From the NCBI GenBank assembly GCA_036652795.1, contig JAVVVD010000002.1:186001-250000 (forward strand): a stretch of DNA of 64,000 nucleotides. Reading direction: 5' to 3'. The position numbers and the translations under genes are program-made. Under the pieces are notes generated by a model. The model was not told the DNA's origin. It was given only the letters and a program-made list of their open reading frames with translations, and made no database searches. Within the stretch, counting starts at the first letter, position 1, and each line of letters opens with the position of its first letter. Shown here one piece after another: positions 1 through 8,451 of the stretch. The stretch is from JAVVVD01 sp036652795. Lineage in GTDB: Bacteria > Bacillota > Clostridia > Christensenellales > CAG-138.

Positions 1-196
1 GCAACAACTTTTTTTGCTGCCGCAGAAGGAATAGGGGCAGTCTGTCTCACCCCATTAAACCCCCATTAAATCTGTTACCATACTGGAGAAAGAGTATATC
101 CCGCTCTAAGCGTAGCTTAAAAGCACTACACCGAAACGAAGGGGTACATTTATCCTATCCTGTTTCCATTGCTTCTTCTTACAGCATCATAACCAA
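1..196. other. Left-edge intergenic sequence, no gene seen
   Basis: This is the sequence downstream of the first minus-strand lipoprotein gene. I see no open frame with a ribosome binding site, no RNA gene and no convincing hairpin terminator. Confidence 0.5.
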
Positions 197-1258
197 TTAA
201 CTGTAAACCGAAAATGGAAGTCTATGCCATGCTGCCCATTCCTCCATTCCACTTATTCCGTTTTGTGCAGCCTGTTCAAAAATAGGCATTAGGGAATCCC
301 GCGACGTATAGAAGGCATATTTACTTGCATCAAAATAGATCTCATATCTGCAACGATAAGATTCTTCCTCATTTTTTGTGTTGAAAGTTTCAATTTGTGT
401 ATCGGCATTTAAGAAGAAATCGCCCAATTCGCCAAAATGATGGGAGATTTGTGACACGCTGCCCTTCCAGCCGATCAATTCGATTCCCTCTTCACGCAGT
501 TCACCTGTGGGGATTTCATATCCGTCCGTATCAAAGCTCATCACACATCGTCCGCTCTGCACCTCATACCACCTCTGTGTATAAACCATACAGCATGTTC
601 CATGATCTGTAAGGCCAGTCCATATCATGTAGGTATACGCACCAATCACAGCAAAATGAAAAATCGGCGCTATCTCATAGGTATCGCTATAATACTCAAT
701 GATGCTCAGTGGCTGGTATTGATCTATGTTGACTTGAGAGAACAGGAGCAAATACGTCATGCCGTTCATGGTTCCCGGAGGGCAAAACGCAATATAGGCC
801 ATGTTGCTTTTTTCATCAAACTGGGGAAATCTAATTTCATATTCCTCCGGATAGTCTCCCTCCGTAACAAGCTGCTCGCGCAAAATATCGGTATTTCCGC
901 AATCTGCATCCTTCAAGATAATTCCAAACGCATTCAGCACAACAGATAGCTTATCCCATTGCTTCATGCGAAGCAGAATGCTCAGCATATTTAGTGCTTC
1001 CTTGGTTAAATCTTGTCCCGATAGCATCCGAAATACGCCTTTACGCTCAAAATAAACCCGGTTTTCTAAGGGCAAATGCCGGATCTGCTGGATTGGTTGG
1101 GTTATAGGGGTAGGGGCTATTGCAGGGGGCTGCTGTAGGATAGATGGAGCTGGACTTTGTGTGACTTTCAACGGGGCATCAGCTACGATGTTTTGTTCAT
1201 TGCAACCGCATGTCCAGCAGAGTATTGCCACGCAAAATAGCATTAGAATCCGTTTCAT
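197..1258 (-). CDS. Lipoprotein of unknown function (regulon member)
   Basis: This 353-residue protein starts with a lipoprotein signal (MKRILMLFCVAILCWTCGC), so it should be exported and lipid-anchored by Cys. A Pro/Gln-rich linker of about 45 residues follows, then a globular part with no family I recognise. The frame stays open upstream to a TTG codon (MYPSIKRLEDIF extension), but the GGAGG at about 1267-1271 lies 8 nt before the ATG at 1258, so I use that start. Its leader and promoter are almost identical to those of the next lipoprotein gene (start 2564), including the tandem 11-mer box. It is the last gene of the minus-strand lipoprotein group and is likely controlled by the response regulator at 8448-9107. 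Confidence 0.75.
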   Translation of the reverse strand: MKRILMLFCVAILCWTCGCNEQNIVADAPLKVTQSPAPSILQQPPAIAPTPITQPIQQIRHLPLENRVYFERKGVFRMLSGQDLTKEALNMLSILLRMKQWDKLSVVLNAFGIILKDADCGNTDILREQLVTEGDYPEEYEIRFPQFDEKSNMAYIAFCPPGTMNGMTYLLLFSQVNIDQYQPLSIIEYYSDTYEIAPIFHFAVIGAYTYMIWTGLTDHGTCCMVYTQRWYEVQSGRCVMSFDTDGYEIPTGELREEGIELIGWKGSVSQISHHFGELGDFFLNADTQIETFNTKNEEESYRCRYEIYFDASKYAFYTSRDSLMPIFEQAAQNGISGMEEWAAWHRLPFSVYS

Positions 1259-1265
1259 AAAAATA

Positions 1266-1289
1266 TCCTCCAATCGTTTGATTGAAGGA
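1266..1289 (-). promoter_or_regulatory. Inverted repeat overlapping the ribosome binding site
   Basis: On the minus strand this reads TCCTTCAATC, a 4-nt loop AAAC, then GATTGGAGGA, so the Shine-Dalgarno GGAGG is in the right arm. The same sequence occurs at 2572-2595. If the transcript includes both arms, the stem would hide the ribosome binding site. If transcription begins about 7 nt after the -10 at 1286-1291, the left arm is not transcribed and the repeat would act only as DNA. Confidence 0.5.
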
Positions 1290-1319
1290 TACAATATGGA
1301 TGTATCATAGTTGTATCAA
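1286..1319 (-). promoter_or_regulatory. Tandem 11-bp response-regulator box and -10 element
   Basis: The minus strand carries TTGATACAACT then ATGATACATCC at 1298-1319. After 6 bp comes a -10-like TATCCT (1286-1291). The 11-bp spacing is one DNA turn, as in PhoB/OmpR-family binding sites. The geometry is the same at 2592-2625, 5455-5488 and 9140-9173, which makes the site credible. No separate -35 consensus is seen, which fits activator dependence. Confidence 0.65.
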
Positions 1320-1328
1320 CGGCAACAT

Positions 1329-2564
1329 CTACTGGACAGGATATCGCTTTTTTAGTTCGTCCATCGCAGCATTTGCCCACGCTTTTACGGCTGTGCGCTC
1401 GGATGTGGCAATGCAGCGAAGCTGTGCGTTCACAGCCTCTCGAATGACCGGATTTGCATAATCATCCTTATAAAGGTTGGGATCATAGCTGTAAAAGCCC
1501 AAACCATCGTTGTCGTTATAAAGCACGCTTTGCCAGGTTACGCAAACGGGATACGAATTTCTATAATAATCTACCTCATGATTCGGAATAATGGAACGTA
1601 CTTCGCTTTTTGTTTCCACGTCATCAAACACTTCCAGTATATAACTGCGTGTAAAGGTGATATAGGAACGACCGTTTTCCATGCCGTACTCCCTCGGGAA
1701 CAACATACGTGTTTCATCATTCGCTATTTCAAGATAGTTTGCGTCATATTCATAGTCATCCAACGAAAAGCTTGGCTCCTGTTGTGTGATTGGAAAAAAG
1801 TATAAAGTGTTTCCGCCCATTCCCGTCCCCCAATCTTCGGAATAATAAATCACATATAATGCATCCCCTATTGTAACAAGAGTTATACTGCTAGCACCTT
1901 TGCTACCCATTCGTGGTATCCCTGATAGAGCTTGAAATCCTTTGCCCGTGTCTTGAAAAAACAGCAGAATTTCCGCGCCGCCATAGTAATTAGCAGCCCC
2001 GGCATGCATGCGAAGGCTGATAAGACCCGGGGAAACAGTTTGCTCACTACCTACATAGTAATCCTCTTTGATGTTTGGCTCTGCGTGTGCCTGCGATATC
2101 GTAACGCCCTCATAAAGCCCTTGGGGCGAACAAAAAGGCTGTATGGGATTTCCCCAGCTCCATGTAATGCCATATTCCTTTAATACATCCCGCAAATCCT
2201 CGTCTGATTCCTTAAGCGAGCAAAGACGGTTAATCAGCCGCCCCATTCGCTCATAGGATAGCGTCCCTTCCATGGTATGATCGCAGATGCAGGAATTTCT
2301 GTACACATCGCCAAGATAGTATTTTTTTGTGCCTTGGGTGATCTCTGGAATCACTTCATCGCCAAGCTCTAAAAGCTGCTGCTGTATGGCTTTGTCGGAG
2401 CATCGTAGGGTATCTAAAGGATTTGTCACAGCAGGCGCTGGGGCGGCGGTAACCATGGGTGTTTGCGTCAACAGTGGTTTTGCCGTGCCGGATATCGTTT
2501 CCTTTGCAGTGCAGCCGGTGATTACACACAATATAATCAAGATGATTGTTATAAATCGTTTCAT
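1329..2564 (-). CDS. Lipoprotein of unknown function (regulon member)
   Basis: This 411-residue protein has a lipoprotein signal (MKRFITIILIILCVITGC) with the lipidated Cys at about residue 18, then a Thr/Pro/Ala-rich linker and a globular domain I cannot assign. The ATG at 2564 is chosen because GGAGG lies 8 nt upstream. A longer frame from TTG at 2600 gives the same artefactual MYPSIKRLEDIF leader as the neighbouring gene. The two genes share promoter box, hairpin and leader almost base for base, but the mature proteins do not look alike. Either a duplicated promoter was placed in front of unrelated genes, or the proteins are very diverged paralogues. Confidence 0.75.
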   Translation of the reverse strand: MKRFITIILIILCVITGCTAKETISGTAKPLLTQTPMVTAAPAPAVTNPLDTLRCSDKAIQQQLLELGDEVIPEITQGTKKYYLGDVYRNSCICDHTMEGTLSYERMGRLINRLCSLKESDEDLRDVLKEYGITWSWGNPIQPFCSPQGLYEGVTISQAHAEPNIKEDYYVGSEQTVSPGLISLRMHAGAANYYGGAEILLFFQDTGKGFQALSGIPRMGSKGASSITLVTIGDALYVIYYSEDWGTGMGGNTLYFFPITQQEPSFSLDDYEYDANYLEIANDETRMLFPREYGMENGRSYITFTRSYILEVFDDVETKSEVRSIIPNHEVDYYRNSYPVCVTWQSVLYNDNDGLGFYSYDPNLYKDDYANPVIREAVNAQLRCIATSERTAVKAWANAAMDELKKRYPVQ

Positions 2565-2571
2565 AAAAATA

Positions 2572-2595
2572 TCCTCCAATCGTTTGATTGAAGGA
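2572..2595 (-). promoter_or_regulatory. Inverted repeat overlapping the ribosome binding site, copy 2
   Basis: It is identical in sequence to the element at 1266-1289, with GGAGG in the 3' arm of a 10-bp stem (one G-T pair). The same caveat applies: the predicted start of transcription may lie inside the left arm. Confidence 0.5.
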
Positions 2596-2625
2596 TACAA
2601 TACGGATGTATCAAATTTGCATCAA
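2592..2625 (-). promoter_or_regulatory. Tandem 11-bp response-regulator box and -10 element
   Basis: The minus strand reads TTGATGCAAAT then TTGATACATCC at 2604-2625, a 6-bp gap, then TATCCT at 2592-2597. The box overlaps the last codons of the upstream lipoprotein gene, so the downstream lipoprotein has its own promoter within the cluster. Confidence 0.65.
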
Positions 2626-3440
2626 GCTTCGCTATTATGACGTACAATTTCCTGTGCAAACACCTTCCACCCGTTCTCCCACAGGATGTAGCTGCAGGCG
2701 ATAAACCCCGTATCCTCGCTGCCGTTGTAAAAACCATGGATAATCCGCAAATAACGCAAATCAGTTTCTTCCATAACAGTAGCGCCTGTACAAAACTCGT
2801 TAACGCCGGATTTTGTTGCCGCATCGACAGGATAATTAAAACCATCCGGGATATGCAAATAACTTACAGCATCTCTATCGATAAACGCCGAGGATTCGCT
2901 TCCGGCAAGAGCAAGCGTTTCTACCACCGCCCCAGTAGCTTCGTCGATGCTGAACACATAAACATCACAGCGGGCGGTGTTGTCCATAATAGGGCACAGG
3001 ATCAGCAGCAGTTCGTCGACCCCGTCATTTGTCAAATCTGAGGCCATGGCCGTTACCTCCGTCCCCCATTCGCAGCGGCAAGCCGGTTTTCCGTTGATGG
3101 AAACGACTGTAGCGCCTTGAATAGATACTCCGGTTACCTTATCCTCTCCCTGGGCGGCTTTGTCATAGCTTAGACTGAGCGTGTAAGGCCCTATCGGATC
3201 GCTTTGGATAATCGCACTCGTATCGTATACAACGCTCCATTTTATACAATCGGCAAGCGTTCCCATCTGAATATTTGGGGTTGCCGCAGGGCCGGCAGCA
3301 GGCGTTGTTTCTGTAAGGATGTCAGTTCCGCCCGATTCGATGACCACTGTTTCCGCGATAGGCTGTTTTGGCGTCATGCTGCACGCGGCTAAGCATATCG
3401 GCACGGCAATACAGCACGTGAAAAATACAGCTTTCTTCAT
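2622..3440 (-). CDS. Lipoprotein with a DG-type acidic motif, function unknown
   Basis: This 272-residue protein has a signal ending in the lipobox LAAC (MKKAVFFTCCIAVPICLAAC) and a short Thr/Pro/Ala linker. Around residue 130-140 it has SDLTNDGVDELLLI, which resembles the Asp-rich calcium-binding loop of FG-GAP/VCBS-type repeats. Similar loops occur in neighbouring surface proteins and in the lipoprotein at 60832-61695. GGAGG lies about 8 nt before the ATG. It begins 44 bp after the end of the membrane-anchored gene upstream with no tandem box between, so it is probably co-transcribed with it. I do not recognise a family. Confidence 0.75.
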   Translation of the reverse strand: MKKAVFFTCCIAVPICLAACSMTPKQPIAETVVIESGGTDILTETTPAAGPAATPNIQMGTLADCIKWSVVYDTSAIIQSDPIGPYTLSLSYDKAAQGEDKVTGVSIQGATVVSINGKPACRCEWGTEVTAMASDLTNDGVDELLLILCPIMDNTARCDVYVFSIDEATGAVVETLALAGSESSAFIDRDAVSYLHIPDGFNYPVDAATKSGVNEFCTGATVMEETDLRYLRIIHGFYNGSEDTGFIACSYILWENGWKVFAQEIVRHNSEA

Positions 3441-3484
3441 TTTCTCGTTCCTCCGCTTATTTCTTAAATGTGTACGTCAGGCTA

Positions 3485-5419
3485 TCAATCGTAAATATTC
3501 CGAAAGCCCATAAACTCCGTAGTGAAAGCCTTGCCCATCACCCGCACACAATAAATCGGTTCCTCGTTTCCCGTGCCGCCCGTTTCGCACACTATATAGA
3601 TTTCGCCTGACGTTCTCGTTTGCAGCTTATCGCAAAATTGTGGCAGCAGATAATAAATATACAGCGGCAACTGCGTCTCGGCATACAGGGCATCGTCTTT
3701 ATAGATGCGGAGCGTTGCCTTTGTGCCGTAGTCTCCATCCTCTAGCGTGCCTTTGTCGCCATCGCCCAGCACCGTACCCTGCTCAACATAGCTCCCATAG
3801 CTTCTGCCGGAGAGGGTTATCCGTTCCGGCTCCCCATCGCCGTCCACATCTAGCGCGGTTTCATCCCATATTCTATCTAACGTGATCGTCATGCTGATCC
3901 TATCGATCACATCATTTTCTACTACATACCATTCACCAAAGCTTATTTTTGCGTCTTTTCCATAGAGCGTTTGCCTGCTTTTATCAAGGGGATCGCCTAC
4001 CTGCCTGCCGTCCGGCGTATGATAGCCTGGCTTGACGATTTCAACTCTGCCGATCAGTTCTTTCCCGTTCTGTGCATATGCAGTAATCAGAAGCCCTTCG
4101 CCATCGGTATAATAAAGCGTTTTCCCCGGAACTAGCCCTTCAAGGCCAAACAATGCTTGTTCATCCTCTCGCAATGGATGCAGCGAATAAAGCTTTTGGG
4201 CGTCCTCCACGGCATCGCCGGGCTTAATGTTCGCAAGGGATATACCCTCGCGGTATAACGGATCAAGCAGCGTAAGCTGCGGGATAAAGGGGATCAGCCT
4301 TTCCAAGCCTCCGCCTGTATATACGCCTCCAATCAAGTTTTTTGCATAATCGATGAATCCGCGCCGTGCCGCAATTTGGCGTCTTGTCCAGATATTGTCG
4401 TCACCGGAGGCCTTGAGCGTTTCAATCTCCGATTGCATTTTGGGAATATACACCGCCTCGTAATACACGCTGTGCTCCTTGGATACATCCACCCATTTCG
4501 TGGAGGTACTGTTCGCATCATAGCGAAGAAACAACGGGAAAAGCGCGCCGTCGGCATCCTCCATGCCCACATATGTGGTCAAATCCTCGCCGCGCATATC
4601 CCTTTCCCCATAAAAAAAGGTGCGATTGTAATCCATTCCGTCGAATACACCGACGACAATTTCCACGCCGTCTCCCCGATCCAGCACTTCGCCCAGCATA
4701 CGCTTGCCGCGAGAACTCACGCCCAAGCAAAACATGTCCTTGAAATCACTTTCCATGTTCTCATAGCCACCATACCAGCATGGATAAACGCCGCTCTCAT
4801 CGCCGCGCTTTTCGCCCGTGGGCAGAAGCGCAAGAATAAAATTGTGGTTCCATTGGTCAAACTCGCCGGGGCTTGCCGCGCCAAGTAAGATATGCTCTTG
4901 CGGCACCTGTGCGCTTTCCACAGAGCTTTCGATATACGCGCAATAGGATAAAGCAATGGTCTGCCCAACCTCAAACTGCGCCTGCTCGTAATAGATGCTG
5001 TCCGGAGCATACGCCGCTTCATGGGACGCCGTTGTGCATAAAAGGGTAATAGAGTCCATGGTATGCTCCGTCACAGCCCAAACAGAGCTTGCGAACTTCG
5101 CCTCATATCCCTGTCCGGCAGCATAGATGCGCAAAAGGCAGGTCTGCTCCGCATAATAGCCAAGTGCTGCCATCCCGAAATCCGTCCAGCCGCGGTCTGG
5201 CTCGCCGGAGCCTGTAACAAGCCCCGCCCAATCCCCCACAAACCAATCCTCACTTTGTTCCTGCTTGGGCAGCTGTTCAGCGGAGATGTGCTCAATGGTT
5301 ACCGTGCCTATTTCCCCTTGCAGCTTGGATTTTGGGGCAGAGGATAAAAAGAGTAGTACGGCGGCAAGGGCAGCAACGATGATAGAACCGATTAGAATAT
5401 AAACCAACTTTTTTCTCAT
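3485..5419 (-). CDS. Large membrane-anchored extracellular protein, function unknown
   Basis: This 644-residue protein begins with a basic N-terminus and one hydrophobic segment (about residues 5-27) without a lipobox Cys, so it is probably a signal-anchored surface protein. The rest is soluble and acidic. Near residue 560 it carries LDVDGDGEPERITL, an acidic calcium-loop-like motif shared with the lipoproteins around it. AGGAG precedes the ATG by about 8 nt. A tandem 11-mer box with its own -10 lies directly upstream and overlaps the end of the previous gene. No enzyme motif is evident to me. It sits in the two-component lipoprotein cluster and is likely a target of that regulator. Confidence 0.75.
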   Translation of the reverse strand: MRKKLVYILIGSIIVAALAAVLLFLSSAPKSKLQGEIGTVTIEHISAEQLPKQEQSEDWFVGDWAGLVTGSGEPDRGWTDFGMAALGYYAEQTCLLRIYAAGQGYEAKFASSVWAVTEHTMDSITLLCTTASHEAAYAPDSIYYEQAQFEVGQTIALSYCAYIESSVESAQVPQEHILLGAASPGEFDQWNHNFILALLPTGEKRGDESGVYPCWYGGYENMESDFKDMFCLGVSSRGKRMLGEVLDRGDGVEIVVGVFDGMDYNRTFFYGERDMRGEDLTTYVGMEDADGALFPLFLRYDANSTSTKWVDVSKEHSVYYEAVYIPKMQSEIETLKASGDDNIWTRRQIAARRGFIDYAKNLIGGVYTGGGLERLIPFIPQLTLLDPLYREGISLANIKPGDAVEDAQKLYSLHPLREDEQALFGLEGLVPGKTLYYTDGEGLLITAYAQNGKELIGRVEIVKPGYHTPDGRQVGDPLDKSRQTLYGKDAKISFGEWYVVENDVIDRISMTITLDRIWDETALDVDGDGEPERITLSGRSYGSYVEQGTVLGDGDKGTLEDGDYGTKATLRIYKDDALYAETQLPLYIYYLLPQFCDKLQTRTSGEIYIVCETGGTGNEEPIYCVRVMGKAFTTEFMGFRNIYD

Positions 5420-5454
5420 AGGTGTTTCTCCTGCATCTCGTATTTGTTGCCGTC

Positions 5455-5488
5455 ATCCTATTTCCTGTTTGTATCCAACTTGCATCAA
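5455..5488 (-). promoter_or_regulatory. Tandem 11-bp response-regulator box and -10 element
   Basis: The minus strand has TTGATGCAAGT then TGGATACAAAC at 5467-5488, a 6-bp gap and TAGGAT at 5455-5460. The geometry matches the boxes at 1286-1319, 2592-2625 and 9140-9173. It overlaps the stop codon of the upstream lipoprotein gene. Confidence 0.6.
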
Positions 5489-6318
5489 CCCCTATGGAAA
5501 TAATCCTCCACCCGCTCATTGTAAAAATACTCGTTAAAGAATTTTCCATCCGCCGTAAGGTCGCCCCATACCACGCTTTGCTCCTGTGTCATCATGGGAA
5601 CGAGATAGGCTTTTCCCTTGTAATCGAGCAATACGCTGCCGCATTCGTCCGTGCCGAACACCGTAACCCTGTCGCCTTTGCCAAGAGACTTGCGTTTTCC
5701 ATAGCCTTCAGCGCCCATGGTTTCCCAATCAAAGGCTGGATGGGTCTCAGGGGAAAGTTCCTTTAGGGCCTGGGTGGAAAATCCGGTGGTATATACGCAA
5801 ACAAAATCACGCACCTCAAACTCCGTTTCTTCAATCGGATAATACACGTGATGCAGGGGCGGAATCTCCGTGAGGGCATTATCGATCACCGTATAGATTC
5901 GATCGATCCTCGTCCAGCCTAGATGAGAGGAATGCTCGTTGGCGTAAAGATGCCCCGCTCCATCTAAGGTAATATGGGGCGTACCAAGCTTTCCCGTCAC
6001 ATAATCCGGCAGCGCCCCAAGCTCTATATAGTTTCCATCGACGAAGCGAAAAAAAGTGGATTCGCCATATCCATCGGTAATCCGGTTTTCCAGCACAAAA
6101 TCCTGATACCCATCGTTTTTGTCGATGTCGATCTGCTCAAAGCCCCTCTCCCGTGCATCGGATAAATCCACAGCGATGGTGGGGGCGGGCAGGGGCGCGG
6201 GCGTTTGTATTTCCCAAGCAATGTGGGGTTCCACAGGCAAAGCAATCTGCTCCACCTGCTGTGTGCATGCGGTGAATAAAACGCAGAATAAAGCACAGAG
6301 TACAGCTATTTTTTTCAT
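5485..6318 (-). CDS. Lipoprotein of unknown function, coupled to the sensor operon
   Basis: This 277-residue protein has a lipoprotein signal MKKIAVLCALFCVLFTAC and a Pro/Ala-rich linker. An acidic motif, DIDKNDGYQDFVLE, at about residues 65-78 resembles the DG calcium loops of its neighbours. The ATG overlaps the stop of the upstream membrane-protein gene as ATGA, with GGAG just upstream, so translation should be coupled. It is the fourth gene of the regulator, sensor, membrane protein, lipoprotein operon. Physical coupling to a sensor kinase suggests it may help sense or respond at the cell surface. That is inference. Confidence 0.75.
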   Translation of the reverse strand: MKKIAVLCALFCVLFTACTQQVEQIALPVEPHIAWEIQTPAPLPAPTIAVDLSDARERGFEQIDIDKNDGYQDFVLENRITDGYGESTFFRFVDGNYIELGALPDYVTGKLGTPHITLDGAGHLYANEHSSHLGWTRIDRIYTVIDNALTEIPPLHHVYYPIEETEFEVRDFVCVYTTGFSTQALKELSPETHPAFDWETMGAEGYGKRKSLGKGDRVTVFGTDECGSVLLDYKGKAYLVPMMTQEQSVVWGDLTADGKFFNEYFYNERVEDYFHRG

Positions 6319-7055
6319 TGATTCGCTCCTGTTCCGGGTCTAAGGGTAACGTGGCAGACTAAGCCGTCTGTAGGGTCTGTCTGCTGTGCAATCACGATGC
6401 TGATATGGGATGCACCTCCGTTTGCATAGAGCATGGTTTCCCTTTTGTATGCTTCCAGCTGACGCCATTGAATGATCTCTCCATCTTCCATATGCCAAAT
6501 GGAAGCGAAATCTATCACCACATCCTGCGCCACAAAGCCCGAAACTGGAAACTCAGCATTAAGAACCGTTCCCGTGTTCGCATCCAGATAGAATACGACA
6601 GGTCGCTTGTCATCATCCATGTATTTAACACAATAAAACCCTTGATACTCCTGCGTCACCCCATGGACAAGCCGGTAATAGTCCACCTGAAAGTCGTCCC
6701 TTTGCGGGTTCTGGTTCAGGCAGCTTAGAAGCTTGATTTGTTCATAAAACCGCTCGGTGATTGCTTCCTCGCTCAACTCATCGCTAGATGGCGTCACATC
6801 ATCCACCCGGTTTACAAACTGTGCAGACTGGTTTTCCCTTGCGTACCACTCAGCTGCTCGCAATAACTGTTCCTCCTGTGATAGCGGCTCCGGCGGCTTT
6901 TCCTCCGGCAAGGAGGTTAGAGGTGCAAGTCTTGTTTGCTCAAGCAGTTGCTTGCGATTGTGCTCAAACAGAAGCCTGGGAACCTGAACCGCCGCAAACA
7001 CAACCAGCCCCACTACCAAGAGGGCAACAACATAAATCCAAACCTTATGCTTCAT
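6315..7055 (-). CDS. Membrane-anchored protein, weakly PepSY-like, coupled to histidine kinase
   Basis: This 246-residue protein has one N-terminal membrane segment (about residues 7-27) and an extracellular part. The segment YLDANTGTVL near residue 180 resembles the strand-turn of PepSY-type or two-component accessory proteins, but the match is weak and I do not rely on it. The start overlaps the 3' end of the histidine kinase gene by 11 bp and the end overlaps the next lipoprotein start by 4 bp, so the four genes form a tight operon. A role as accessory protein of the kinase is plausible from position only. Confidence 0.65.
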   Translation of the reverse strand: MKHKVWIYVVALLVVGLVVFAAVQVPRLLFEHNRKQLLEQTRLAPLTSLPEEKPPEPLSQEEQLLRAAEWYARENQSAQFVNRVDDVTPSSDELSEEAITERFYEQIKLLSCLNQNPQRDDFQVDYYRLVHGVTQEYQGFYCVKYMDDDKRPVVFYLDANTGTVLNAEFPVSGFVAQDVVIDFASIWHMEDGEIIQWRQLEAYKRETMLYANGGASHISIVIAQQTDPTDGLVCHVTLRPGTGANQ

Positions 7056-8451
7056 ACTTGCCCTCCAAATAATAGGGCAGCAAAAATGAGATCGTTGTGC
7101 CCTTGTCGATTTCGCTTTGTATTTCTAAGCTTGTGCCATGAAGCTTTGCGATCGTATCACATAGGGCAAGCCCCAAGCCCGCGCCGTTTTGCGCCCGGGA
7201 GCGTGATTTATCCACCATGTAGAATGCCTGCGTGATTTTCGCAAGCTCCTCCTTTGGGATACCCCTGCCCTCATCGCACACGCTGATGCGATAGCCCGCC
7301 GGGGCGCATTTACCGAGTACATGAACGCTTTGTCCGCTTTTGCTTGCCTTTGAAGCGTTGTCAATGAGGTTTAACAGCATGGTGAGCGTTAAATCAGGCT
7401 CAATTAACAAGGTTGCATCAGGCAAATCCACAATGAGCTTTACGCCATATTTTTCTGTTAGTGACGCGCTTACACCATCCTCGATGCGCTGTGCTAGAGC
7501 CTGCGTTTCCACGATATAACGCCCAAATTCCTGCCGGTTTAGCACCATCAGCTCAAGGAGCTTGAGGGAAAGCCGCTCCAAGCGCCGCCCCTCGGTAAAG
7601 ATATAATTTGCGGACTTAAAATGCGTTTCCTCATCCATTTGCCGTGAGCGCAGCATATCCGCATAGCCGATGATGGAGGTGAGTGGCGTTTTTAGCTCAT
7701 GGGCAAAGCTGGAAACAAAATCCTCCCTTGCCTTTGCGTTTTGCTCCAGCTCCTGTACATGGGTTTCCAGCGCATCCGCCATATGGTTAAAATCCGAAGT
7801 TAATTCTCCGATTTCATCCCTTGTGGAAACCACGGCACGCTCGCTATAATCGCCCTTTGCCATGCGGCGGGTGACCATCGATAGCCTTCTTACCGGGCGA
7901 GTCAGAAGGGTGCAAAGTACAAGCAGCACGATGCCCACAACGGCAACCGCAAACAGCATTACTGTCGTTGCGGTTTGCATCATAGAATCATATAACAAAA
8001 ACGGTGCGGAAATATCCTGCTCCAAGTATAGATAGCCAACCTTTTTCCCAAGCTGGACAGGCCGACAGCAGCGCATGAGATAGCCGTTTTCATCCTGTGC
8101 AATATCATAGGCGATGCCTTCTTTGGCTGCTTCAAGGAGAGTATTTGGAGCAGCCTGCGAGGGATGATACAGCGTTGCCCCATCCTGATCGTACAATCGT
8201 GCGGAGGCAAAATCCCCAGTTGCAACGCCCGCCATCACCGCCGTATATGCGTCACTATCCGCATAATAATCCATATCCGCCGTGAAGGATTCCACCACCG
8301 CCGTGAGTATGGTGAGCTTTTCTAGGGTGCGCTGCTTTTCTTGAGAGAGCGCCGTATCAAATGCGCTTGTGGTAAGCGTATAGCTGATGATAGAAAACGC
8401 AAGGATGAGCACCAGCAAACAGGAAAAGAACACCTTCCATGCAAATTTCAT
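7045..8451 (-). CDS. Sensor histidine kinase (HAMP, HisKA, HATPase_c)
   Basis: This 468-residue membrane kinase has TM1 at about residues 9-29, an extracellular sensor of about 125 residues, TM2 at about 158-182 and a HAMP linker. The phospho-acceptor is in FAHELKTPLTSIIGY (His near residue 252). ATP-binding boxes follow: N box LLNLIDNASKAS, G1 VCDEGRGIP, and G2 GAGLGLALCD. All key catalytic residues are present. The start codon overlaps the regulator stop (ATGA). It should autophosphorylate on an external signal and pass phosphate to the regulator encoded just upstream. The signal is unknown, and the coupled membrane protein and lipoprotein are candidates for signal input. Confidence 0.93.
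   Translation of the reverse strand: MKFAWKVFFSCLLVLILAFSIISYTLTTSAFDTALSQEKQRTLEKLTILTAVVESFTADMDYYADSDAYTAVMAGVATGDFASARLYDQDGATLYHPSQAAPNTLLEAAKEGIAYDIAQDENGYLMRCCRPVQLGKKVGYLYLEQDISAPFLLYDSMMQTATTVMLFAVAVVGIVLLVLCTLLTRPVRRLSMVTRRMAKGDYSERAVVSTRDEIGELTSDFNHMADALETHVQELEQNAKAREDFVSSFAHELKTPLTSIIGYADMLRSRQMDEETHFKSANYIFTEGRRLERLSLKLLELMVLNRQEFGRYIVETQALAQRIEDGVSASLTEKYGVKLIVDLPDATLLIEPDLTLTMLLNLIDNASKASKSGQSVHVLGKCAPAGYRISVCDEGRGIPKEELAKITQAFYMVDKSRSRAQNGAGLGLALCDTIAKLHGTSLEIQSEIDKGTTISFLLPYYLEGKYEA

Noticed and set aside
1258..1294. N-terminal extension MYPSIKRLEDIF shared by the first two lipoproteins
   Set aside because: The extension begins at TTG without a ribosome binding site and passes through the hairpin and GGAGG. 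The signal peptide at the later ATG makes the upstream part leader, not protein.
4376..4888. 170-codon open frame on the plus strand
   Set aside because: It lies antisense inside the 644-residue gene, with no ribosome binding site and no family-like sequence.
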